A stretch of 64,000 nucleotides of DNA from Panulirus ornatus (GCF_036320965.1 NC_092225.1:58842424-58906423), one strand, 5' to 3'. Counted from the first letter of the stretch, positions 9,476 through 21,397 are shown. The notes: generated by a model from the sequence alone, not told the origin. Numbers and translations are program-made.

Positions 9476-10617
9476 AATGGTTTCCACACATGTAAAAGAT
9501 ATCTTTACATCACTCGCTCATGATGCATTCAAGTGAAAAAAAGCACTTAGATGAACTCGAAAGATACGATCAGATGTATTCACGAAGTACCCACGGGAGG
9601 TTCGCTGAAGAGACGTTTTCTATAAGGTTCGCCAAAGTCCCAGCCGTGGCACGGCCCGTCGACTTAATGTCTACCCGTTATCTGCTTTTTATGTCACTAA
9701 AGAGAGACAACCTTGATAAATACGTGCATGTTTGAGACTACTGCCTCCAGGAATGTATCTGTGATATAGTTGCAGACGATGCGAGGGATATACACGGGAT
9801 GTAGATGACAGATGCTGTTAAGTTCATGAACTCAACAAACCTCAAGATGTATTCGATCCAGTTGTGCATTCTGAAGATACACTCCGGACGAGATGGTAAA
9901 TGGTGGAACAGATTTAGAAATATCATCGAAAAATCTTGCCTGGTGGGATATCTATGTAAGTGCTGACAACGCACTTGTAGTACAATAAGGAACACCTCAA
10001 ACTATGAGGCAGAATTAGAAGTGTTGTTGGCCTGTATATGGCTTAGATGTGTAGGTGTAAGTTAAGAGTGTAACACCGGATTAAAGCAACAATCCTCTGG
10101 AGTGTATACCAGCACCTACAACAGTACAAACTCGACACACTCAGGCTCATGGGAGAACACTGAGGCTTGAGGGCAAAACCTGCTCTTCTTGAGAGTGCGT
10201 AGAGCATGGAACCTCCCATGTGTCGACAGAATGTCCATAAACGCAACGACCAATGTCCTGTACTGAGGGAAGCAGAAGCTGCTACGGACGGCGTTCATCA
10301 TCAGAGGATACGTCGGTGGAGACTGTTCCGTACAGAGTCCTTTACCGGGGAAGCGGGAGGCTGCTGGGGTATCGTGACCAGCTGATGCAGAGCTAAGATA
10401 GGTATGTACGCTGAACTGAGGTCGTCTTCTTGGGGTAATCACATCTACTGGGGTAACGCTGTCTGCTGGGGGAGTATATTCTACCAGGGGAGCATTACCC
10501 GAGAGTAATATGGAATGGCTTCAAAGGTAACAACGTCTCGTTGGGAGGAGCATCTTCTTTACTGTTGAAGGTAACGATGCTTTGCTGGGGTTACTTGATC
10601 TGCCGAGACTATCAGCT

Positions 10618-10620
<3 letters not shown>
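9476..10620. other. Unassigned sequence
   Basis: No family, RNA gene or tandem structure is visible. Several 60-110-residue frames exist on both strands, none with a recognisable domain. Confidence 0.35.

Positions 10621-10685
<65 letters not shown>
10621..10685. repeat. (GA)n microsatellite
   Basis: Perfect GA repeat of about 65 bases. Confidence 0.98.
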
Positions 10686-10687
<2 letters not shown>

Positions 10688-11036
10688 CACATGCGTATGT
10701 ATGTATCGTCGTGTTGTACACGTGCGTTTAATAACTTATCATCCGCGTTCCATATTCAAGCCTCGCCACGCATTACACCACCGTATCTTTCATATAATAG
10801 CAAACTACAGGACGAATGTGAACTCCAGACGCGGACCCATACAAATACTAACCACCAGCCCCACACAGACACCCGTGTGGGGACCAACCTGGCTTCCTAA
10901 TCAACCGGAAATATAAACAGAAATCTCAAAGATTTGATGTTAAGTAAAGTGACTGCCAAAAAATCTCTAAAAAGAAATTAGATTGATAGTTTCCCTCGTT
11001 GTGTAAGTTTACTCAAAGACAAACTAAACGAAAAAT
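10686..11036. other. Unassigned sequence
   Basis: No recognisable feature. Confidence 0.4.
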
Positions 11037-11059
11037 ACAGACAGACAGACAGACAGACA

Positions 11060-11105
<46 letters not shown>
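11037..11105. repeat. (ACAG)n-(CA)n compound microsatellite
   Basis: About six ACAG units running into about 22 CA units. Confidence 0.97.
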
Positions 11106-11110
<5 letters not shown>

Positions 11111-11439
11111 AATCAAACCATAAACAAACAGAAATAAATACCAGATAGCTAATGAACGAGATCCTACAAAAGGAGAAACTACTTAGCGTAAAGCAGCGTG
11201 GGTTTCAGAGGGCATAGGGCAGGTTTTAAATGAGTCTTCTGAATGTGTATGAGAGAGCGAACGCTCGCCTAAAATAGAGAGAAGGGTGTGTGATCAAGGA
11301 ACTGCCGCACACATTTGGCGCTGTCCCCACACCTAGGCTGGGAAAATAAGAGAAATCCAAGCTGGCGTGGGAAGAGGAGGATTCCATCTGTGAATCGAAT
11401 GTAACTAGAGGCCAATGACACATGTTAAATGTACTTTTT

Positions 11440-12420
11440 TTTCCGAACGTGTTGAAATTTCAACTAATGGTGTTCCTCGAGGCACAGTCTTTGGGCCGGT
11501 GTCATTCCTGAAGTGTGTTAACGACTCGCCACAAGGGCTAAAATCAGACCTGACGATGAGTCTAATTGATGCTTGACTTTTACGAGGAAAATAATGGATT
11601 CTCGAGATCGTGGCAGAGAGAAACCTCAGCAAGCTCCAACACTGGACGGATACATGGTTCATCAAAGTCAAGTCGACCAGATGCAAAGTGATGAAGGTGG
11701 TTACTCAGTGGAGTGAAGCGAAGCCTAAACATCTCATCTCAATGGAGGGAAGTTAAATGAATGTATGTGAAAGGTTGGTTGTGTCACCAAAAATGATAGA
11801 CTCCCATTGTCAAAGTTAAGAAAAGAGATACGCAATATATACCTGTCAATATCAATCCTTAAAAGCAAATGGATAAGATGCTCACATGTAACACTTGAAG
11901 CAAACAGGTTAGACCAAGGGAAAGTGGTTAATACTAGTACGGTTCCATTACCTGAGATATACACATGTTAGAAAAAGTTCAAAAAAGAGGGTTAACAAAA
12001 CTCATTCCTGAACTATGGAAAATGATATGGAGTGGGAGGATCGTAGCCAGAGATATGCCTAAGTCCACAGAGTAAAGGAGTAATCCAGAGCCTCTCAAAT
12101 TTCTAATACTTCCTGATTAGTGCCGACGCTGAGCATATTTTTTGGGGGGGGAAATTTGACGAAACCAGTCAACTAGAGAACACAACAATATGCTACGTAA
12201 TAGAAAGACACCAAGATATATGAGGAAACACTTGCACAGTGGTCCAGAGGACAGATGGAACAAATGAAGGTCGAAAAGCCTTTGAAAGGTGCAAGATTTT
12301 GTATGACTGAAAATAGAGGAGGGACCACATGAACGTGACTCTGCCCCTAACCATATGCACAAACAGGGAATCACTCGTCTCAAAATTCTAGTATCTAGTG
12401 AAGGCAAGCAGAGAGGCCTG
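11440..12420 (+). pseudogene. CR1/Jockey-like LINE RT remnant
   Basis: From 11451 to 11573 the plus frame is open and reads ISTNGVPRGTVFGPVSFL, then VNDSPQGLKSD, ending in MSLIDA where active elements have MFADDA. The catalytic aspartates are therefore not both present. It continues with KLQHWTDTWFIKVKSTRCKV (about 11631-11700). A decayed stretch at 11740-12250 includes KEGLTKLIPELW, the usual VQKRATKLIPEL block. Stops and shifts throughout mark a dead copy. Confidence 0.75.
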
Positions 12421-13330
12421 GAGGCTTATTCTTCCTCCCCTCATAGCAAAACATACGTAGAGTCTCAGACACTGTGGGGTATATAAGTGAACTACTATCT
12501 TTCGTCTTATGAAGGAAACATGAATCTACTACTGACACTTACAGTGCCTCGTTGATATCAAAGATTATCCCATCTCTGGAGAATGTTTTCAGCCCCGAAA
12601 TTCTACAGAGTCGTAATTCTCAAAGCGAAGCCATTATTACGAGTGTTAAAACTTAAAATGTAGAGATAAAACGCATGATAAACTGATACGAATTTTTTTT
12701 TTCTTAGTAGAACTTATGTAGCCGTTTGCAATATATATATACATGCAAAAAAAAATGATGATAATCTCGACTCCATATTCTAATCAGAAGACAGTACTAG
12801 GAATCTTATTGCACAGATCAGTATGAAAGTAAAATCCTTGGTTTAACTACAATATTGAGCGATTCAAAGAAAATTCTTATCATACTTGTAGATAAAATCC
12901 TGTTTAATGTAAATTGTAAATTTTCCTTTTCATGTGTGTCATTATATTGTACTACAAGTCAACACGAAGAGTTATTCTGTATGAAACCGGCATCAGTCTG
13001 ACAATCAATTCATCTCCTTATAGTACCACGTCGACGTGTTTACCTTCCCAGCAAGGTCTTTTCTATGACGTCATAAACAAACAGGAGGATGTACAACCTC
13101 AGAGGGACATTATCTAATCCATACACCAATCATCCGTGACAAACTTGGTCTCTGAGGCGTTGAATGTAGGCCAGGGCGACTCACTTTTGCCGGGAAGCTG
13201 AAGCGTTTATCAACACGCATCTGTATACGAAGTTAAACGACTGAACACCATACAACGACCGAGAACTGTACATGGGTGTACACAGTAACCAAGGTGTGGA
13301 GCCGCGTACGGGGATGCAGGGTAGCTAAAT
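12421..13330. other. Unassigned sequence
   Basis: AT-rich, without long frames, tandem units or recognisable element ends. Confidence 0.4.
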
Positions 13331-13415
13331 TGTTCTACTACTACTACTACTACCATTGCTGCTGCTATTACCATTACAACAACTATCACGACTACTGCTA
13401 CTACTACTACTACTA
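13331..13415. repeat. Imperfect (CTA/CTG)n triplet repeat
   Basis: Mixed ACT, GCT and ATT triplets. The Leu-rich frame across it is compositional. Confidence 0.85.
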
Positions 13416-13730
13416 AGTAATTTCACGAGCATTCCAGCGTCAATGAAAGGCACACAATGCTGCTTCTATAGTGCACAACGATATCCCTCAAGTATCGAGC
13501 AACACCTACCCTACCGCCAGGCACTAGGGTCAGCCGCCACTCACCTTCGTGGCAGTAAAGATGTCAACCCGAACCCGTATGGAGGGGTGTCAACACAGGC
13601 CTGCATCAAAGGCTTCTGTTCTTACGCAAAATTAGTCTATTCGTCTAGTTCTTGACACTGAATTACTTACAATCACACCCCACCACTGGCAGGTTCACAC
13701 AATCATCGCAGACAGAAACGTCCAATGATG
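13416..13730. other. Unassigned sequence
   Basis: Balanced composition; the 99-residue plus frame from 13356 crosses it, but no domain is recognised. Confidence 0.35.
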
Positions 13731-13860
13731 TCTATCTACTGCATTTATCAGTCAAAAGATGACGTGAGTGGGGAGGTAAACTACTACTGTGTTTATCAAG
13801 CAACAGATGGCGGGAATGGTAAACACCTCCTGCATATATCAACCAACAGATGGCGTGAGC
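13731..13860 (+). repeat. 45-bp tandem repeat, 3 copies
   Basis: Three diverged units built on TACTGCATTTATCAGTCAAA / TATCAAGCAACAGATGGCG. The unit is a multiple of three, so the plus frame shows a 15-residue repeat (CIYQSKDD / CVYQATDG). No protein family is recognised. Confidence 0.75.
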
Positions 13861-14200
13861 GTGGGAGTGATGCGGCAAACGCGTCGTCTCTCCTTATACT
13901 CACTCCCCTCGCGCCAGGTGACTCAACCCCTGACATTATGCACAGCCCCAGCAGTAGCCGTAAGTCACGGGTGAAGCTCCTGCACGCCCGAGGGAACCTG
14001 TGTGCAGGTCTCCGGGAGTGTAGGATTTCCCAGACTACAGAGCAACGCCACCTTAACCTGAGCCTCAGAGCTCCGCCTGTGTTTGAGGCTTGGTGAGGCT
14101 GCCTGTATCTTTGATCAGTGGACCGTGTAACGGGATGGAGGCGAACCGCACACACAGGAATTTAATGAGAAATAAATGGAGGATGCTCGGGGTGGGTGGG
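13861..14200. other. Unassigned GC-richer stretch
   Basis: Open on both strands for about 100 codons (minus 13796-14155, plus 13725-14096). No motif is recognised, and opposite-strand openness suggests composition rather than coding. Confidence 0.35.
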
Positions 14201-14221
14201 GGAGGGGGAAGACACACGCTA

Positions 14222-14265
14222 CCTTAGCCCCTGAAGACCCGGGTCAAAGGTCAGGCCATTATACG
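14222..14265 (+). promoter_or_regulatory. Repeat E fragment with perfect DR1 motif
   Basis: Reads GGGTCAAAGGTCA at 14241-14253, a direct repeat of nuclear-receptor half-sites with one-base spacing (DR1), followed by GGCCATTATAC as at other repeat E copies. The sequence match is direct; receptor binding is not shown. Confidence 0.5.
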
Positions 14266-14305
14266 TACAGCCTATACACTTCTGATATACAGACAGACTC
14301 ATGAA

Positions 14306-14306
<1 letters not shown>

Positions 14307-14372
<66 letters not shown>
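14307..14372. repeat. (TA)n microsatellite
   Basis: About 66 bases of perfect TA. Confidence 0.98.
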
Positions 14373-14375
<3 letters not shown>

Positions 14376-14454
14376 TCGACCCCTCGTAAAGAACGCAATG
14401 ATAAGCATTTATGTGTACATTTAAATCTCCCTGGTATACCCACGGGATATACTT

Positions 14455-16000
14455 TAACAACTACGTGATATTCTCAGGAATCTTGGAACAACAGTCGAAG
14501 ACTTATGAAGCAGATTCAGGGATTTCTACAGCAGCCAAGACAACTCGAAACCACCAGATTTCAAAGAGCTTTTCATTGCTTTTTTATTGACTGACATGGC
14601 ACTGGCAAAACATGCCTGTGTCATGGCCATCGCGGGTGAAAAGGAATGCAAGGTTAGAAAAATAATAAAGAAATTAACATGTGATCCTCTGATGCTTGCA
14701 AAAGAAGCCCAAACATCTCAAAAACCACAACAAACACATCCAAAATGCAATCACTTTCTTTCCTTTTATACGCTTCCATTTCCACCACAACAACATTACA
14801 CTTACAAACCTTCAGATTACACAGCTATATTTTCATGTGATATTTTATGAGGTACTTTTATGCGATATTTTATGATTTCTATCTTATAAGTCTTATACCT
14901 TAACCTTGAATTTAGCTTCTAGCCATAAAGAATTTCATTTTGCATCATGCATGCAATTCAACAATAAAGACATCTGTATCTCCACACTACTGCCGAGCCA
15001 CCCACACAACGGCACCGCCAAACAAAACTCAAAAGACATCCATGTTTCCTAAATACACTCGGAAATTTGCAGAGAATAACCTTACACTCAGCATGAATGA
15101 CAATACACTTGCACATCCCACAACAGTGCTCAAGCAGGTATATTCTATAGCTACAGGTAAGGAACATCACCAGATTACATCCAAACTCTTGTACCTTCGC
15201 GCTAGACCCAGGAATGTAGACTTGCATGTTAAAACTACACATTAACACCACCGCTACTTCGCCTACGCCTCCTGACTACAAAGCAGGAACTCATCACCAT
15301 CAGACGACGCACAGTTACCTACGCTTCGAGACTATCACGACAAAATGCTACACTCACCCACACAAAGGTATTTCCAAATTACACCCAGACATCTACAAGT
15401 GACGACACCCCACCCGCTTACACCTTCAGACAACACACACATCCGCCTCTTTAGACTACACCCAGACGCCTACACCCGACTACACCCTGACACAACACTA
15501 GTCATGGCCAAAGAAACTGGGCATGACCTCAGAGCAAGAGTGACACGAACGTTCTCAGTAACACCATTCAGGGAAACAGCCCCGTCACGGTAGCCTTGTG
15601 CCCTTGTTAACACCGAGACTGTCGACAGGAGTCGTATATCCACAGTCGTTTGTATTGAGGAGTATATACGTGTGGGGTGTTGGGGGGCTGTCCGAGCCTG
15701 AATCGCCTTTCATGGCTTAGGGACGAAGTGATTTGAAATGTCAGGCTCACTTCAGAGTTGAACAAGACGTGCTTGTCTATACGTCTATATTCACAAAGGT
15801 ACCAGTCAGGGTGTGGTGGGAGTGGTTGTGGTGGTAGAGAGGAAGGGTGTCACTCAACATAGACTCTAGTTTGGGTTGGAGGAAGATATAGTTAAATGGC
15901 CATTAGGGCTGCGCATGTACGTATCTATGAGGATTCTGTGCCATACTGCTTGCCCGGCCTTCACCTTATTGTAGGGGGGGGGACTGTAGCAACTGCTACA
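14455..16000. other. Unassigned sequence
   Basis: Long stretch with no recognised coding, RNA or repeat feature. Weak ACAC-rich recurrence at 15330-15500 (CATCTACAAGTGACGACACC-like phrases) may be an eroded tandem repeat. Confidence 0.35.
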
Positions 16001-16002
16001 TC

Positions 16003-16362
16003 ACAGTATTTCAGTGTTTTGATCGGTTACTGTATTTCAATGTTTTGACTGGTTACTATATTTCAATGTTTTGACTGGTTACTGTATTTCAATGTTTTGA
16101 TTGGCTGCTGTGTTTCAACGTTTTGATTGGTTACTGTATTTCAGTGTTTTGACTGGTTACTGTATTTCAATGTTTTGACTGGTTACTGTATTTCAATGTT
16201 TTGACTGGTTACTGTATTTCAATGTTTTGACTGGTTACTGTATTTCAAAGTTTTGATTGGTTGCTGTATTTCAATGCTTTGATTGGTTGCTGCATTTTGA
16301 TGTTTTTATTGGCAGCTGTATTTCAATGTCTTGCTTGGTTGCTGTAGTTCAAAGTTTTGATG
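16003..16362. repeat. 26-bp minisatellite, about 14 copies
   Basis: Unit ACTGTATTTCAATGTTTTGA plus CTGGTT, best conserved at 16060-16250 and more diverged towards both edges, the usual pattern of unequal exchange. Confidence 0.95.
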
Positions 16363-16990
16363 AATTATAATCATTATATTGTTCATATATCTATATTCAA
16401 AAGTAACTGACTTTTATCCTTGTACATGATTGTATTCACGTGTACAATTTTCCTCCTAGACGTCTCGAACACAACGAGAAATTAATCTAAACATTACAAA
16501 GAGCCAGCTGTCGTAATATATCAATGTTAACTTGGAAAAGCTTAAGGGTCGAATTATTCTATCTCCATGTTCGTCCTCTTTCACAACTTAATAAGAACCA
16601 AAACGTATATTGCCGAGGAGTGTACCAGGCCTGGTGAGGTGGTGGCTAATTCATTCCTCTCACTTCTCGACTAGAGCCTCTGAATTAAGTACATTTAAGT
16701 ACACAAAGTATGATCGAGTGTTTTCCATTCTTCCATCACTTGAAGCACTGGTCACCGTCCACGCCATCAAACTACTTTAGACACTTGAAGGTTATGATTT
16801 AGTAGTCGTCCCTATACTCTTCCCTTTCTTCCTGGTGAACAAATCTATGGCATTTAATAACCTCTTGCCGTGTGACTCGACTTCATATACACTGATATCA
16901 TCTTTGTTGCTCTTCTCTGGACACTTTCTATGAATTCTTTCCGTTTCTTCTTCAGTCAGGTTTTGGTCTAATGAATGCTCTGGAATGCTA
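16363..16990. other. Unassigned sequence
   Basis: Unique-looking DNA. A minus frame at 16800-17046 (ARGKRLLNAIDLF-like) is short and matches nothing I can name. Confidence 0.35.
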
Positions 16991-17007
16991 ATACATACAT
17001 ACATACA

Positions 17008-17043
<36 letters not shown>

Positions 17044-17055
17044 CATATATATATA
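16991..17055. repeat. (CATA)n-(TA)n microsatellite
   Basis: About eleven CATA units then TA, directly abutting SINE-B copy 2. Confidence 0.97.
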
Positions 17056-17290
17056 TTTTTTCTTTCTTTTAAAGTATTCGCCATTTCCCGCGTTAGCGAG
17101 GTAGCGTTAGGAACAGAGAACTGGTCCTTTTTTGGAATATCCTCACCTGGCCCCCTCTGTTCCTTCTTTTGGAAAATTAAAAAAAAACGAGAGGGGAGGA
17201 TTTCCAGCCTCCCGCTCCCTCCCCTTTTAGTCGCCTTCTACGACACGCAGGGAATACGTGAGAAGTATTCTTTCTCCCCTATCCCCAGGG
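17056..17290 (-). mobile_element. SINE-B copy 2
   Basis: Full-length copy very similar to copy 1, with its tail (GAAAGAAA side) against the TA tract on the left. Its inferred 5' end directly abuts the truncated LINE-C copy 2 without intervening TA. The two elements lie in opposite orientation. Confidence 0.8.
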
Positions 17291-18271
17291 AAGTGAGTCA
17301 GTTGTTGTTCGCTGATGATACAGCGCTGGTGGCTGATTCATGTGAGAAACTGCAGAAGCTGGTGACTGAGTTTGGTAAAGTGTGTGGAAGAAGAAAGTTA
17401 AGAGTAAATGTGAATAAGAGCAAGGTTATTAGGTACAGTAGGGGTGAGGGTCAAGTCAATTGGGAGGTGAGTTTGAATGGAGAAAAACTGGAGGAAGTGA
17501 AGTGTTTTAGATATCTGGGAGTGGATCTGTCAGCGGATGAAACCATGGAAGCGGAAGTGGATCATAGGGTGGGGGAGGGGGCGAAAATTTTGGGAGCCTT
17601 GAAAAATGTGTGGAAGTCGAGAACATTATCTCGGAAAGCAAAAATGGGTATGTTTGAAGGAATAGTGGTTCCAACAATGTTGTATGGTTGCGAGGCGTGG
17701 GCTATGGATAGAGATGTGCGCAGGAGGATGGATGTGCTGGAAATGAGATGTTTGAGGAAAATGTGTGGTGTGAGGTGGTTTGATCGAGTAAGTAACGTAA
17801 GGGTAAGAGAGATGTGTGGAAATAAAAAGAGCGTGGTTGAGAGAGCAGAAGAGGGTGTTTTGAAATGGTTTGGGCACATGGAGAGAATGAGTGAGGAAAG
17901 ATTGACCAAGAGGATATATGTGTCGGAGGTGGAGGGAACGAGGAGAAGAGGGAGACCAAATTGGAGGTGGAAAGATGGAGTGAAAAAGATTTTGTGTGAT
18001 CGGGGCCTGAACATGCAGGAGGGTGAAAGGAGGGCAAGGAATAGAGTGAATTGGAGCGATGTGGTATACAGGGGTTGACGTGCTGTCAGTGGATTGAATC
18101 AGGGCATGTGGGGCGTCTGGGGTAAACCATGGAAAGCTGTGTAGGTATGTATATTTGCGTGTGTGGACGTGTGTATGTACATGTGTATGGGGGGGGGGGG
18201 TTTGGGCCATTTCTTTCGTCTGTTTCCTTGCGCTACCTCGCAAACGCGGGAGACAGCGACAAAGTATAAAA

Positions 18272-18280
<9 letters not shown>
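17291..18280 (+). mobile_element. LINE-C copy 2: RTE-like retrotransposon with FADD motif, 5'-truncated
   Basis: The best copy of LINE-C. From the left edge the frame reads SQLLFADDTALVADS (FADD at 17308-17319), the metal-binding motif C of the reverse transcriptase. It stays open through KLRVNVNKSKV, FRYLGVDLSADE, VPTMLYGCEAW, FGHMERM and RGRPNWRWKDG to TGA at 18076-18078, about 260 LINE codons. The Met at 16975 lies in upstream repeat DNA and is not the real start. The endonuclease, the first half of the RT and any ORF1 are missing. The 3' UTR has a G-run near 18190 and ends in the GCGCTACCTCG...GCGACAAAG module, an A-run and (TA)n. The lack of stops and closeness to copy 1 point to recent insertion. 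Confidence 0.88.

Positions 18281-18314
<34 letters not shown>
18281..18314. repeat. (TA)n tail of LINE-C copy 2
   Basis: TA tract after the A-run of the LINE 3' end. Confidence 0.95.
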
Positions 18315-18317
<3 letters not shown>

Positions 18318-18512
18318 CATTCAAAGACGAATTAGCTTTACTTTTCATGAAATTCTTGCAGGCAGTGAGAGAGACTTGATAAAACGGTTCCTTTGTCACT
18401 AGATGTTTGGACTCTGCCGGACCTGCAGTCAGGTTTTCGTCCGTTTTTCAGCAAATCCTGATTGGCTAGAGATAGGGAAGAATCGTGGGAGTAAATTATG
18501 GAGCGTAGCACC

Positions 18513-18520
<8 letters not shown>

Positions 18521-18583
<63 letters not shown>
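18521..18583. repeat. (TA)n microsatellite
   Basis: About 63 bases of TA. Confidence 0.98.
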
Positions 18584-18586
<3 letters not shown>

Positions 18587-18794
18587 GATGTTTCACTTTA
18601 CATCATTTGCTTACATGTTTTTCTTTGCTTAAATAAACTGTGTTTATTTTATTTGCATAAAAAAGAAAACGATTAAAGTGGACGTGGTTGGGGGAGAAAT
18701 TATTTCCAAAAGCCATCGATAAATAGTTAATTTTTCACGACTATATTTCTTTTTATGACGAAGGCTATAGACCCTTTGACAAGTACGCGATAGA

Positions 18795-18930
18795 TAATAA
18801 AAATTATGACAATAATGATAATAATAATGATACTAATGATACTACTACTAATAACAATAATGATAATAGTAATAGTAACAATAATAATAATGATAACAAT
18901 AATAGTAATAATAACAATAAAAGTAATCAT
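18795..18930. repeat. Complex (AAT/ATG/AGT)n microsatellite
   Basis: Imperfect AAT-based triplets; the minus Ile-rich frame is its translation. Confidence 0.92.
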
Positions 18931-18939
18931 TGTATATAT

Positions 18940-19900
18940 TCAAGCTGGGGTCAAGAAAGGCAACTAAAACGGATTGATAGCTACCTAAATGGGCGGGAAC
19001 AAAGAAAGCATATTAGGATAGTCTTCTCAAGCTGGGCGAGGGTGACAAGTGTGGGGGTGCCTCTGGACTCGGTGCTGGGGTCACTGCTATTTCCAGTTCG
19101 CGTAAATGGTATGCCAATGGAGGCGGAATCGCACCTGAATATATTTGCTAATAGGGCCGAAATTACGAAATGAGTGCAAAATGATAAAGACCGCGATTTA
19201 TTAAAAACAAATGGCTGATAAAATCTATCTCTGGAAGATGTGAAGTCATCAAGACGGGAGAGAAGGGAAGGGGGGGAGGTGTTTTTAATAAGACCAGACG
19301 CCGAGTATCGAACCCGGGTAAGTAAGTCACGAGGAGTCTTGCTGTTGAAGAGATACAGGAGTGAACATCACAGCCAAGCTATCACCAGAACAGAGTTTAA
19401 GTAGGAGACTGTAGAAAGTAGGCTATATTTTGGCCACTATCAAAACTCTCGCTGTCAAAACTGCTTGAAGCACGGCAATACGTCCTGGAAGATGTAGACG
19501 ACGAGTCTGAGACCTTCGCTAGACTGAGCCGTAATATTGCCGTCTATCAACTTAAAGAGCCACACAGAACTTGCTACAAACAGCCTGAAGGAATTTAGCA
19601 AGAACGGAACCAGACTCGAGTGCCATAAAGTAAGAAGAGAGAAGGGAAATCCTGTCACATCTCACCACTTTGGAAGAGATGATTATAAGAAGAGATATGG
19701 TATAACAATATAGAGATCTCTCAAAGGCCGTGAAAAAGTTTACTTTGACCAGATCTTTAGATGATCTAAATCAGCACAACTGGAAGGCAGGCTAAGGAGG
19801 TGTACTGATGCATGCCTGGAAGCACTTCTTCACTAAAAGGGTTAGGGGCACGTGGGACATGCTAAGCTAGGACGGTATCAGCGCGTGCAACCACTGGAAA
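18940..19900 (+). pseudogene. CR1/Jockey-like LINE RT remnant with FANR in place of FADD
   Basis: A 67-codon stretch without stops at 18970-19170 reads RIDSYLNGREQRKHI, SSWARVT, GVPLDSVLGSLLFPVRVN and HLNIFANRAEI. Relatives read SGVPQGSVLGPLLF...YVND...FADDAKI. Both catalytic Asp of motif C are changed to Asn and Arg (19144-19155), so this copy cannot be an active polymerase. It then decays; weak LINE C-terminal likeness may extend to about 19.9 kb but is not secure. Confidence 0.75.
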
Positions 19901-20087
19901 AATCAATACAGACGCTGGCCTCTCAGAACGTCATGTTTGCGTGCGTGATTGGTAGCAGTTCAATACAGTGTTACTGTAACTCCAATGTCCAGCTTATCAA
20001 ATCAAAGGCATGCATATATTTTATTTATTTCTGAACAGAGACATTGTAAGTCTGCTGTATCTTTATTCAACACCGGATGGTCTTTGT

Positions 20088-20110
20088 TAAAAAAAAAAAA
20101 AAAAAAAAAC
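20088..20110. repeat. Poly(A) run
   Basis: About 22 A residues; it could be the tail of an unseen retroposed element, but no body is recognised to the left. Confidence 0.7.
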
Positions 20111-20810
20111 CTACGGCCACCAGAACGTCACATGCACGTATTCAACATATTTCCAAGAACAAAGACATCGCCATTTCAGTTTTTCCCCCAACAGTCCACT
20201 TACCTCGATTTTTTTTTCTAATTAGATAAATACAGGTTGTTTAAGGTAGAAAAAGCACATTTGAGCAATGTCAAATCTGTGACAAGAGTTGACTATAGAA
20301 AATGGATTGTAGTGTATATAGCAATACAGCTGATAAAGGAAAAATCAAAACCTTATCTCTAAATATGAAGAGAAAACACTCTTTAGTTTTTGTCCAGTGT
20401 ATTAATCATCGTAAAAGCAGTTGGCTCCACAGAGTATACATTCCCTCTGACCTGACTTACATGCTGTAACCAACAGGTCAGCCCCTACCTGTCCTGACCC
20501 AACACACTGGCTCTAGACACAGGTCCGCCTTGACCTGCCCTGACCTGACATATTGGTCGCAGAAAGCATTTAACCTCTCCGAGGTGGTTCTTCATACAGA
20601 CTGTTGAATATCAAATCACAAAGGAATCACATTTCCAACACTTACAGAACTAATTTCGTTCGAGTTGTAGTTAAAAATAGTATCATTTTTTCGTTCTACT
20701 GGCAGCCTCGTGTTTATACACTTGAACAGCTAAGTATTTTCAGTGTGTGAGTAACAGGAATAAATGCACTAGTTAAAGTGTCATTATGTTTTACATATGG
20801 ATGGTTTCAT
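20111..20810. other. Unassigned sequence
   Basis: No coding or repeat feature recognised. TGACCTG-like phrases at 20450-20540 (CTGACCTGACTTAC, GACCTGCCCTGACCTG) may be a small eroded tandem repeat. Confidence 0.35.
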
Positions 20811-20811
20811 A

Positions 20812-21078
20812 TTCAAATGGCGATATCTCCAGGCAATATTTCAAGATTGCATATCCAGATAGTCAACACTTCCAGGTGGTAACATTTCCAGATGGTAACA
20901 ATTCCAGATGATAGTATTTCCAGATGGGAACATTTCCATATAGTACCGTTTCCATATGGGAACATTCCCGCACAGTAGCATTTCCAGATGGGAATATTTC
21001 CAGACGGGGATATTTCCATACAGTAACATTTCCAGGTGGTAACATTTCCAGGTGTATATTACCATTTCCAGATGTTCT
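20812..21078. repeat. 16-bp minisatellite, about 16 copies
   Basis: Unit GTAACATTTCCAGATG with variants (ATATG, ACACA). Since 16 is not a multiple of three, all frames sample the same unit; the minus frames rich in WKCYHLE are artefacts. Confidence 0.92.
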
Positions 21079-21380
21079 CCAACACAAAGGCTGGTTGTGA
21101 TGCCAGCACCGTCACCATCCAAGCTGTATGGATGATCCAACTGGCTCTGCACTTTGCATTCAGCGGCCTAGCCATCTTGCATCGTCTGAACTGCTCGAGG
21201 TCTGCAGTTTACTTCTGAATTCTTCACACGACCGCATTTACATATGGAGTGTCCTCTAAGTCTTCTGTATAAGTTTCCCCTAATGAAGGTCTCACGAAGA
21301 GTAACTATAAAAGACATGAGCAATGTAATATCTTAAACCTAAACAATGCCCTGGTGTTCTCGGACAATAGACAATTATGA
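21079..21380. other. Unassigned sequence
   Basis: Nothing recognised. Confidence 0.4.
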
Positions 21381-21397
21381 AATATATATATATATAT
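21381..21397. repeat. Short (TA)n left of SINE-B
   Basis: A TA tract of about 17 bases bordering the inferred 5' end of SINE-B copy 3. Confidence 0.85.
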
